Assembly: GCA_905233245.1 (NCBI GenBank)
Contig: CAJODK010000007.1
Location: 1-54,491 of the forward strand
From: an uncultured Prevotella sp.
Lineage (GTDB): Bacteria; Bacteroidota; Bacteroidia; Bacteroidales; Bacteroidaceae
Direction: 5' to 3'
Length of the DNA stretch: 54,491 nucleotides
Below the pieces are notes generated by a model. It made no database searches and was not told the DNA's origin. It saw nothing but the letters and a program-made list of their open reading frames with translations. This document shows positions 6,795 through 13,770 of this stretch, one piece after another (position 1 is the stretch's first letter; each line of letters starts with the position of its first letter). The translations under genes were made by a program, and so were the position numbers.

Positions 6795-9700
6795 ATGCAA
6801 CTACAAGATATTCTGAAGCTGTATGCTGGGCACGCACAGTCCCGAGCATTGGCAAAACTTATGGGTGACTCGTCGGTACGCAGGGCCTCTGTCAGCGGTC
6901 TTACGCAGTCAGCATTGGCTCTGCATCTGGCTCTCCCCCTGCGCTCGGCTTTGCCGCTTCGTTCTGCGAAGAAGGGGGGAGTTGGAGGGGGGCTGGTAAT
7001 CCTCCGCGATGCAGACGAAGCCGGCTATATGTATCAGGATTTGCAGAATATGGGAGTGGAGAACGTCCTCTTCTTCCCATCATCCTACAAGCGTGCTGTG
7101 AAGTTTGGTCAGCGTGATGCTGCCAGCGAAGTCATGCGTGCTGAAGTACTGACAAGCATAACCTCTCACCTCTCACCTCTTACCTCTTACCTCTTAATAT
7201 CCTATCCCGCCGCCCTTGCCGAACTCGTGGCTCCGCAGGAGGCGATGGACGAGCGAGTGATGACCTTAGCTAAGGGTGAGACGATGGAGATTACCACCTT
7301 GATGCAGAAGCTTCGCGAACAGGGTTTTCATGAGACCGATTATGTCTATGAACCAGGACAGTTTGCTGTCAGGGGCAGCATAGTGGATATCTATTCCTAC
7401 TCCAGCGAACAACCCTTCCGTTTCGACTTCTTTGATGACGAGATTGACACCATACGCCTTTTTGACGTGGAGTCGCAGCTGTCGCTTGAGATGCTCGATA
7501 AGGCAACGGTGACGGGCACGCTGACGGATGCTAAGGAGAAGGTGCCGTTTCTTGACCTTCTGCCTGACGACACTCTCATCATCACCCCCGATGTGCAGTA
7601 TGTCATCGACGCCATCGACTATATATACAAGGATGGTTTCTCTCCACAGGCACTCGCCGACAGCACCGAGCCCCTCATACCCTCGCTCTTACTCTGCCAA
7701 TCCAGCGTGTTCAGGGACAGGATAGAGAAGATGAGGATAGTAGAAACTCTCAATTGTCAATTGTCAATTGTCAATTGTCAATTCGCTACAGCGCCCCAGC
7801 CCCTCTTCCACAAGAACTTCGAACTCCTTGCCCAGACACTCTCCGACTATGCCTCGAAGGGTTATAAACTTTTCATCTGTTCCGACTCTGACAAGCAGTT
7901 GGAGCGCATCAGAGAAATCCTTAAAGCCTCCCATTTGGGGGAGGTTGGAGGGGGGCCTATTTTTGTCAAAGGCACCTTGCACGAAGGTTTTATCGACGAC
8001 CAGGCAAAGATAGTACTCTTCACCGACCACCAGATTTTTGAGCGTTTCCATAAGTACCAACTCAAAGGTCAGCAGGCCAAGCGGGGTAAGATGGCGCTTA
8101 CCATGAAGGAGTTGCAGGAGATGGAGCCAGGTGACTACATCGTGCATGTCGATTTCGGTATCGGCAAGTTTGCAGGTCTGGTGCGTATCCCCACGCCTGG
8201 GGGTGACTACCAAGAGGTTATCCGCATCGTATATCAGAAGAATGACAAGGTGGATGTCAGCATCCATTCGCTCTACAAAATCAGCAAATATCGTCGTGCC
8301 GACAGTGGCGAGCCACCCAAACTCTCCACCCTCGGAACAGGAGCGTGGGAGCGCATCAAGGAGCGTGCCAAGACGCGTATCAAGGATATCGCCCGCGACC
8401 TTATAAAGTTGTATGCCAAGCGTCGTCACGAGAAGGGTTTTGCCTTCTCTGCCGATACGTATATGCAGGCCGAACTGGAGGGTTCGTTCCTATATGAGGA
8501 CACCCCCGACCAGATGAAGGCCACTCAGGAGGTGAAGCACGACATGGAGCAGGCACGTCCTATGGATCGTCTCGTCTGTGGCGATGTAGGATTCGGCAAG
8601 ACGGAGGTCGCCATACGTGCCGCCTTCAAGGCCGCCGTCGATGGCAAGCAGGTTGCTGTCCTCGTTCCTACCACGGTGCTAGCCTTCCAGCATTACCAGA
8701 CTTTCTCCAAGCGTCTCAAAGGCCTGCCTGTCAGGGTGGAATACCTCTCCCGTGCCCGCACCCCTAAGCAGGTGAAGCAAATCACCGAAGACCTCGTTGC
8801 AGGCAGGATAGATATCCTCGTAGGCACCCACCGTATGCTGACCAAGACCATCAAATGGCACGACATAGGGCTCCTCATCATCGACGAGGAACAGAAGTTT
8901 GGTGTCTCCACCAAGGAGAAACTGCGCCAGCTCAAGACCAATATCGACACTCTCACCATGTCTGCCACGCCTATACCGCGCACCCTGCAGTTCTCGCTCA
9001 TGGGAGCCCGCGATATGAGCATTATGCGTACCCCGCCGCCCAATCGCCAGCCCATCGATACGCAGGTGGCAACATTCTCTGCCGAACTCGTCTCTGACGC
9101 CATCAATTTTGAGATGAGTCGTGACGGGCAGGTATATTTCGTATGCAATCGCATCGCCACTCTCTCCAAGATGCAGGAGATAATCGAGCGCCACGTGCCC
9201 GACTGCCGTATCGCCATCGGTCATGGGCAGATGAGTCCCGCTGAACTGGAGAAGGTAATCATCGGATTCATCAATCACGACTACGATGTGCTCCTCTCCA
9301 CCACCATCGTGGAGAACGGCATCGATATCCCTAATGCCAATACCATCATCATCAGCGATGCCAACCACTTCGGACTCAGCGACCTGCACCAGATGCGCGG
9401 TAGGGTGGGGCGTAGCAATCGCAAGGCCTTCTGTTACCTCCTCGCACCCCCTCTGGCATACCTGCCAACAGAGAGTCGGCGCCGTCTGGAGGCTCTTGAG
9501 ACATTCTCCGAACTGGGTAGCGGTTTCTCTCTCGCCATGCAGGACCTCGATATCCGCGGAGCAGGCAATCTCCTCGGTGCTGAGCAATCGGGATTCATGG
9601 AAGACCTGGGCTACGAGACCTATCAGAAGATACTCTCGCAGGCCGTTAACGAACTGAAGAATGACGAGTTCCAGGACCTCTACGCAGAGCAGATGGCTGA

Positions 9701-10202
9701 GGGCGAACGGCTCACAGGCGATGACTTCGTAGATGACTGCAATGTGGAGAGCGACCTCCCCATGTACTTCCCCGACTACTACGTGCCAGGCAGCAGCGAG
9801 CGCATGATTCTCTACAAGGAACTGGAGACCATTGAGACGGACCACGACCTTGAGGCATACCGCAAGAGGATGGAAGACCGTTTCGGCCCCGTCCCTCAGG
9901 AGGGCGAAGACCTCATGCAGGTGGTGCTCCTCCGTCGTCTCGGCAGGACATTGGGTTGCGAGCGACTCATCCTCAAGCAGCACCAGATGCAGATGCAGTT
10001 TGTATCCCGTGAAGACAGCGTATTCTACCAGAGCCCCTTCTTCTCCGCCATTCTCGATTATGTCAGTCATCACCCTAAGTACTGCGATTTCCGCGTTATC
10101 GGTGGCAGCAATCGCCTCGTGGTGAAGAATGTCCCCAACGTCTCGGAGGCCGTGAAAGTACTGAAAAAGATGATGCCAGAAACCATACTCCAGAAATCAT
10201 GA
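6795..10202 (+). CDS. mfd: Transcription-repair coupling factor
   Basis: 1135 residues, the usual length for Mfd, the translocase that removes stalled RNA polymerase at lesions and recruits UvrA. In order: the UvrB-like N-terminal region (FVRGSIVDIYSY-type sequence near residue 190), the RNA-polymerase interaction domain (GDYIVHVDFGIGKFAGL near 445), the RecG-like motor with Walker A CGDVGFGKTEVA (about 593-602), DEEQ (about 697-700), motif III TMSATPIPRTL and motif VI QMRGRVGRS, and the C-terminal TRCF domain. Four low-complexity or palindromic inserts lie in frame, all in the N-terminal half: 6935-7003, 7157-7199, 7751-7784 (tandem CAATTGT) and 7926-7962. The motor domains are free of them. 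Confidence 0.97.
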   Translation: MQLQDILKLYAGHAQSRALAKLMGDSSVRRASVSGLTQSALALHLALPLRSALPLRSAKKGGVGGGLVILRDADEAGYMYQDLQNMGVENVLFFPSSYKRAVKFGQRDAASEVMRAEVLTSITSHLSPLTSYLLISYPAALAELVAPQEAMDERVMTLAKGETMEITTLMQKLREQGFHETDYVYEPGQFAVRGSIVDIYSYSSEQPFRFDFFDDEIDTIRLFDVESQLSLEMLDKATVTGTLTDAKEKVPFLDLLPDDTLIITPDVQYVIDAIDYIYKDGFSPQALADSTEPLIPSLLLCQSSVFRDRIEKMRIVETLNCQLSIVNCQFATAPQPLFHKNFELLAQTLSDYASKGYKLFICSDSDKQLERIREILKASHLGEVGGGPIFVKGTLHEGFIDDQAKIVLFTDHQIFERFHKYQLKGQQAKRGKMALTMKELQEMEPGDYIVHVDFGIGKFAGLVRIPTPGGDYQEVIRIVYQKNDKVDVSIHSLYKISKYRRADSGEPPKLSTLGTGAWERIKERAKTRIKDIARDLIKLYAKRRHEKGFAFSADTYMQAELEGSFLYEDTPDQMKATQEVKHDMEQARPMDRLVCGDVGFGKTEVAIRAAFKAAVDGKQVAVLVPTTVLAFQHYQTFSKRLKGLPVRVEYLSRARTPKQVKQITEDLVAGRIDILVGTHRMLTKTIKWHDIGLLIIDEEQKFGVSTKEKLRQLKTNIDTLTMSATPIPRTLQFSLMGARDMSIMRTPPPNRQPIDTQVATFSAELVSDAINFEMSRDGQVYFVCNRIATLSKMQEIIERHVPDCRIAIGHGQMSPAELEKVIIGFINHDYDVLLSTTIVENGIDIPNANTIIISDANHFGLSDLHQMRGRVGRSNRKAFCYLLAPPLAYLPTESRRRLEALETFSELGSGFSLAMQDLDIRGAGNLLGAEQSGFMEDLGYETYQKILSQAVNELKNDEFQDLYAEQMAEGERLTGDDFVDDCNVESDLPMYFPDYYVPGSSERMILYKELETIETDHDLEAYRKRMEDRFGPVPQEGEDLMQVVLLRRLGRTLGCERLILKQHQMQMQFVSREDSVFYQSPFFSAILDYVSHHPKYCDFRVIGGSNRLVVKNVPNVSEAVKVLKKMMPETILQKS
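6935..7003. repeat. GC-rich palindromic insertion in mfd (first)
   Basis: CTCCCCCTGCG...GGGGGGAG arms surround GCTCGGCTTTGCCGCTT, and it ends GTTGGAGGGGGGC. It encodes LPLRSALPLRSAKKGGVGGG, unlike conserved Mfd sequence. Confidence 0.6.
7157..7199. repeat. CTCACCTCT/CTTACCTCT repeat in mfd
   Basis: A run of CTCACCTCT and CTTACCTCT units encodes a Thr/Ser/Leu-rich stretch (SHLSPLTSYLL). The same repeat type occurs in the amidohydrolase and dnaX genes. Confidence 0.55.
7751..7784. repeat. Heptanucleotide tandem repeat CAATTGT in mfd
   Basis: Four copies of CAATTGT plus a partial copy lie in frame and encode LNCQLSIVNCQ. Three units make 21 bp, so changes of three units keep the frame while other changes would shift it. 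Confidence 0.8.
7926..7962. repeat. CCTCCC/GGGGGAGG palindrome in mfd
   Basis: CCTCCC-ATTT-GGGGGAGG is followed by GTTGGAGGGGGGC. The latter string also occurs in the first mfd insertion, about 940 bp upstream. Confidence 0.65.
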
Positions 10203-11542
10203 ACCATCAGATTCTCCGTCTCGCCATCCCCTCCATCATCTCCAACATCACCGTGCCGCTGTTGGGACTCGTCGATGTGGCCATTACCGGTCACATGGGA
10301 GATGCCCGTTATATGGCAGCCATAGCTGTGGGCAGTATGGTGTTCAATATCATATACTGGCTGTTCTCCTTCCTGCGCTTCGGTACTGGAGGGCTGACGG
10401 CGAGAGCTTATGGCAAACTGATAAATAAGAGGGCTAAGGCACTGACAGAGCACGACGGACAGATAGACACGCTGGCAGAGCGCGATTTCTCAGGCTGCTG
10501 CAATGTACTCCTGCGCGCCCTCCTCACCTGTCTTCTGCTCACCCTCGTCTTGCTGTCCCTTCAGGTACCGTTGTTCTATGCCGTGATGTGGATAATCGCG
10601 CCAGGCGAAAGTCTGCTGCCCATCGTCCGTACCTATTATAGTATATGTATATGGGGTACTTTCCCTTCGCTTGCCCTTTATGCCTTCACGGGTTGGTTTG
10701 TTGGCATGCAGAACACCAAACTCCCGATGGCCGTATCGATAAGTCAGAACGTGGTCAATATACTCCTCTCGCTGCTTTTCGTCTATGGTCTGCACATGAA
10801 GATAGAAGGTGTGGCACTTGGCACCCTGCTGGCTCAGTGGTCAGGACTGCTGATGGCATTCATGCTGCTTCGCTGGCGTTACCGAGCGATATGGAAGGGA
10901 GTGAAACTGCGTAGCGCAATACAGATAAAGCAGATGAAGCGCTTCTTCTCCGTCAATGGTACCCTATTCTTCCGCACCGTGTTCCTCGTGGCAGTAAATC
11001 TCTGGTTTATAGTGGCAGGAGCAAAGGGCGGGGCAGAGATACTCTCTGTCAACTCCGTATTGATGCAGATGTTCATCCTCTACACCTATGTGATGGACGG
11101 TTTTGCCTATGCTGCTGAGGCCCTCTGTGGCAAATACCACGGTGCCAATGACAAACATAACTTCGCACTTGCCCTCAAGGGCGTGTGGCACTGGGCTTGG
11201 GCGCTGACTCTGCTGTTCACCCTTGCCTATGCCTTGGGAGGAGAGACATTCCTTGACATCCTCACCGATGAAGAATCCGTGCGCCTTGCTGCCTCACCAT
11301 ACCTTCCTTGGGCTATACTGATACCCATCTGTGGCGTTGCCGCCTTTGTGTGGGACGGTGTGTTCGTAGGACTTACCGAGGCGAAGGCCATGCTCTGCTC
11401 CACCTTCGTCGGTGCCCTCGGCTTCTTTGTCCTCTATTTCGCCCTCTATCCCTACTGGCACAATCACGCCCTCTGGCTCGCCTTCAATGCCTACCTCCTC
11501 CTCCGCGGATTAACGGAAGAAATCATCTGGCACAAAAAATAA
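10199..11542 (+). CDS. MATE family efflux transporter
   Basis: A 447-residue membrane protein with about 12 hydrophobic segments in two similar halves. The N terminus (ILRLAIPSIISNITVPLLGLVDVAITGHMG) matches the MATE opening helix in which a conserved Pro and Asp/Thr line the cation path, and the mid-protein NVVNILLSLLFVYG stretch is also typical. Members export drugs or metabolites in exchange for H+ or Na+; most resemble the DinF subgroup. The ATG overlaps the mfd stop (ATGA), so it is probably translationally coupled to mfd, a pairing that may reflect a shared damage-response transcript (inference). Confidence 0.92.
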   Translation: MNHQILRLAIPSIISNITVPLLGLVDVAITGHMGDARYMAAIAVGSMVFNIIYWLFSFLRFGTGGLTARAYGKLINKRAKALTEHDGQIDTLAERDFSGCCNVLLRALLTCLLLTLVLLSLQVPLFYAVMWIIAPGESLLPIVRTYYSICIWGTFPSLALYAFTGWFVGMQNTKLPMAVSISQNVVNILLSLLFVYGLHMKIEGVALGTLLAQWSGLLMAFMLLRWRYRAIWKGVKLRSAIQIKQMKRFFSVNGTLFFRTVFLVAVNLWFIVAGAKGGAEILSVNSVLMQMFILYTYVMDGFAYAAEALCGKYHGANDKHNFALALKGVWHWAWALTLLFTLAYALGGETFLDILTDEESVRLAASPYLPWAILIPICGVAAFVWDGVFVGLTEAKAMLCSTFVGALGFFVLYFALYPYWHNHALWLAFNAYLLLRGLTEEIIWHKK

Positions 11543-11551
11543 GAGTAATTC

Positions 11552-11582
11552 TTTGGTGATTTAATTTTTCTTTGTACCTTTG
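11552..11582 (+). promoter_or_regulatory. Promoter upstream of the HTH regulator
   Basis: TTTG (11552-11555), 19 bp, then TACCTTTG (11575-11582). Immediately after it CACCTGCCGTCG can pair with CGACAGGTG (11584-11617), giving a hairpin at the very start of the transcript. Confidence 0.7.
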
Positions 11583-11869
11583 CACCTGCCGTCGTGGGAG
11601 AAATTGCGACAGGTGTAAGATAAAGCGTAGTGTGCTTTTATCCTTTTCAACCAAATTCGCCAAATTTGAAAAGCAGAAGGAGAAAGACTTCACAAAACCT
11701 TTGTCTGTTGTATGTGAACATGTGCACGTGGCATTCACGCCGTTGTGCCTTGGCATATATGATGGCGTGGGTGTGTTTGTTCATTTCTGTTTGGGCGTTT
11801 GGCGATGCCTGGTTGAAAGATGAATGAGTGCTGAGCCACGCCTTTTTGTGTCACCCAACGGACGAACAG
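11583..11869 (+). other. Long leader region before the HTH gene
   Basis: About 285 bp lie between the promoter and the HTH start codon. Besides the 5' hairpin it contains a tiny hydrophobic reading frame from ATG 11759 to the stop at 11825-11827 (22 residues, MMAWVCLFISVWAFGDAWLKDE), rich in tryptophan. No conserved gene is recognised. The length and structure suggest a regulated leader, but there is no direct evidence of function. Confidence 0.35.
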
Positions 11870-12082
11870 ATGCACATAGGACAGGTACTGAAAGACAAAC
11901 TTCACGAAGACGGCAAGACGGTCGTCTGGCTTGCCCGTGAACTTGGTTGTCATCGCACCAACATATACAATCTCTTCGACAAATACAGCATAGACACACA
12001 GCTCCTGCAGCGCATCAGCACCGTTATGCGTTACAATTTCTTTGACCTCTACAAAGAAGAAACCGACGAGAAACTACGCTGA
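11870..12082 (+). CDS. Small HTH DNA-binding protein (XRE-like)
   Basis: A 70-residue protein made almost entirely of a helix-turn-helix domain. KTVVWLARELGCHRTNIYNLFDKYSIDTQLLQRISTVM gives the classic scaffold, recognition and following helices, and it ends with YNFFDLY, as in many small Bacteroidetes regulators of this kind. The frame is open 14 codons further up from a GTG at 11828, but MHIGQVLKDKL is the natural start. It sits between a promoter with a long leader and a tandem dyad (12097-12132) just upstream of two lipoprotein genes, so it may bind that dyad and control them. The function is inferred from fold and position only. Confidence 0.82.
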   Translation: MHIGQVLKDKLHEDGKTVVWLARELGCHRTNIYNLFDKYSIDTQLLQRISTVMRYNFFDLYKEETDEKLR

Positions 12083-12096
12083 TTTCCCTCCCTTCT

Positions 12097-12132
12097 GTAG
12101 CAGATATTGCTACATGTAGCATTTCTCGCTAC
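12097..12132. promoter_or_regulatory. Tandem GTAGC-N7-GCTAC dyad, putative operator
   Basis: GTAGC (12097), 7 bp, GCTAC (12109), AT, GTAGC (12116), 7 bp, GCTAC (12128). Two identical-geometry inverted repeats repeat at 19 bp and end about 33 bp before the -7 element of the lipoprotein promoter. This geometry fits two dimers of a small HTH protein, and the HTH gene ends 15 bp upstream. It could alternatively act as a weak terminator for that gene. Confidence 0.6.
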
Positions 12133-12141
12133 ACTCTTTTC

Positions 12142-12172
12142 ATTTATTTTAATCTTTGTTTGCGTAACTTTG
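12142..12172 (+). promoter_or_regulatory. Promoter of the lipoprotein pair
   Basis: TAACTTTG at 12165-12172 is a good -7 element; the -33 region is only a T-rich stretch. A 65-bp AT-rich leader follows before the ATG at 12238. Confidence 0.6.
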
Positions 12173-12237
12173 CGCTTGTGATTAAATAACTATAATTTCT
12201 ATTTCATAAATTAATAACTTAAAAACCAAATCAAATT

Positions 12238-12666
12238 ATGAAAAAAACTCTTTTTCTAGCAGTAGCAGCTGCAATGGCAATGGTATCATGTACAACAACG
12301 GTCAAGACAGCATCAACAACAGACATGCCTGCTGATATTCTTAGTGCAACTGTCGCCGACCTTGACGTGGCTCAAAATCGTATCACATACACCACAACTC
12401 CATCTAAGGAGGTTCAGCGTGCAGGTCTTGGCAACGTAAAGCGTGCTGCTATAATGGAAGCGTTACAGAAAAGTGATGCAAATGCGGACATCCTTGTAGA
12501 GCCAGAGTTCGTTATTTCCATGAAGAACTGTTTCTTCTACAAGAAGGTTACATCTATTACAGTTACAGGTCGTCCTGCAAAGTACAAGAACTATCATTCT
12601 CTTAACGACAGTGTATGGTGCAATCCTGCTTTCCGCGTTACATACGTAAATAAGGTAAAGAAATAA
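12238..12666 (+). CDS. Small lipoprotein, paralogue of the next gene's N-terminal domain
   Basis: A 142-residue protein with a lipoprotein signal peptide (MKKTLFLAVAAAMAMVSC, lipobox cysteine at 18). The mature part carries ATVADLDVAQNRITYTTTP, a KRAAIMEALQ helix, NADILVEPEF, and a C-terminal KKVTSITVTGRPAKYKNYHSLNDSVW block. The same sequence pattern forms the N-terminal half of the downstream protein, so the two are duplicates. No named family is recognised. It should sit in the outer or inner membrane as a lipid-anchored domain of about 120 residues. The gene ends 14 bp before the next frame and shares its promoter. Confidence 0.85.
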   Translation: MKKTLFLAVAAAMAMVSCTTTVKTASTTDMPADILSATVADLDVAQNRITYTTTPSKEVQRAGLGNVKRAAIMEALQKSDANADILVEPEFVISMKNCFFYKKVTSITVTGRPAKYKNYHSLNDSVWCNPAFRVTYVNKVKK

Positions 12667-12689
12667 AAACACTAAAGCAAATGGTTGAT

Positions 12690-13652
12690 ATGAAGAATAA
12701 AAAATTCATAACATGCCTTGCTGGTGCGGTCTTTGCCCTCTCGTCGTGTGTAACTACTAACAAGACCGCTAAGACGGTGGACTTCACAAGTGGAACATAC
12801 AATGCGACAGTAGCAGACCTTGATGTAGCAGAAACAAGAGTAAGCGAAACTCTTGATCCTGTACCTGCTGAAGTACGTCGTGGAGGCATGAATAATATAA
12901 AGAAAACGGTGGAGGCTATGGCTCTTGAGAAGAATGGCAATGCTGATGTATTAGTGAACCCAGAGTTTACATACACGGTGGAGCGTGGCTTATTCTCAAA
13001 AAAGGTCACCTCAATCACCGTTACTGGTCATCCTGCAAAGTACAAGAACTTCCGTTCTCTTAACGACAGCGTGTGGTCAAATCCAGTATTTCGTGGTGTT
13101 CGTGTTAAGGGACATTCACCATACAAACCTCATTCTCGTGGTATAAAATCATTCTTTGCAGGCAAAGCAGAAGCCAATTATGAAGGCACCACAAATTACC
13201 GCAAGGGCTTCACTTGGGGTATGGACTTTGCAGGAAGCTATGAGTTTGGAAACGAAAAATGGGCACCAGCAGCAATGCTGAATTTAGGTTACCACATCAA
13301 TCCATACCTCTACATAGGTGTAGGTAGTGGTGTAGAATGGGACATAAGTCCTGAGTATGGATTTATTCCTGTTTATGGTAATGTACGTGCGTACTTGCAA
13401 AACCGAAGCTGTGCTCCTTTCGTTGACGTACGCTTAGGTAGTTCAACAGAGGTGAACAAATCTAAGGTAGACGGTGGCTTCTATGGGTCTTTCAGCATAG
13501 GCTATAGTTTCAAGTCATTTGATATCTCTGCATTCTTCACAATACAAAAAGCAGAAGTGACAAATTATAGTTACTATCGATATGATAGCTACAGCTATAA
13601 AAATAAGGAAGAACTTAAACGCATAGGCCTACGTATAGGCTTCCGTTTGTAG
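12690..13652 (+). CDS. Lipoprotein with paralogous N-terminal domain and beta-barrel-like C-terminal domain
   Basis: About 320 residues. ATG 12690 gives a clean lipoprotein signal (MKNKKFITCLAGAVFALSSC); an ATG three codons earlier also exists. Residues about 30-135 repeat the upstream lipoprotein domain, with ATVADLDVA, NADVLVNPEF, KKVTSITVTG, PAKYKN and SLNDSVW identical or nearly so. After a linker (HSRGIKSFFAGKAEANYEG) the remaining 170 residues alternate in hydrophobicity with aromatic caps (GFTWGMDFAGSYEFG, YLYIGVGSGVEWD, SIGYSFKSFDISAFF) and end LGLRIGFRL-like with a C-terminal Leu, typical of a small outer-membrane beta-barrel. A surface or periplasmic complex between the two proteins is possible. 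No function is assigned. Confidence 0.83.
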   Translation: MKNKKFITCLAGAVFALSSCVTTNKTAKTVDFTSGTYNATVADLDVAETRVSETLDPVPAEVRRGGMNNIKKTVEAMALEKNGNADVLVNPEFTYTVERGLFSKKVTSITVTGHPAKYKNFRSLNDSVWSNPVFRGVRVKGHSPYKPHSRGIKSFFAGKAEANYEGTTNYRKGFTWGMDFAGSYEFGNEKWAPAAMLNLGYHINPYLYIGVGSGVEWDISPEYGFIPVYGNVRAYLQNRSCAPFVDVRLGSSTEVNKSKVDGGFYGSFSIGYSFKSFDISAFFTIQKAEVTNYSYYRYDSYSYKNKEELKRIGLRIGFRL

Positions 13653-13690
13653 TTTATTATGCAATAAACTTGCAATTATGTTCTTATGGC

Positions 13691-13726
13691 GACTGCTCAC
13701 CCTTGTTGGTGGGCAGTCTTCTTCCC
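13691..13726 (+). terminator. Rho-independent terminator after the lipoprotein pair
   Basis: GACTGCTCACC and GGTGGGCAGTC (13691-13718) form an 11-bp stem with one G-U pair and a 6-base loop, followed by TTCTTCC. It separates the lipoprotein genes from the GLUG gene. Confidence 0.75.
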
Positions 13727-13770
13727 AGTATGTTAAAATGAAATAATTCATGTAGTAAATGAACTAAAAT

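Noticed and set aside
5871..6800. Reverse-strand open frame (309 codons) opposite the SDR gene
   Set aside because: It lies fully opposite a clear oxidoreductase gene; a mirror of its codon use.
8679..10073. Long reverse-strand open frame (464 codons) opposite mfd
   Set aside because: It is antisense to highly conserved motor motifs of mfd and its translation is His/Val/Leu-rich shadow sequence with no family resemblance.
11572..11823. Frame from a TTG at 11572 covering the HTH leader
   Set aside because: It would start inside the promoter -7 element and has no recognisable protein features.
11543..11869. Riboswitch upstream of the HTH gene
   Set aside because: Only a single hairpin was seen and no known aptamer core could be matched.
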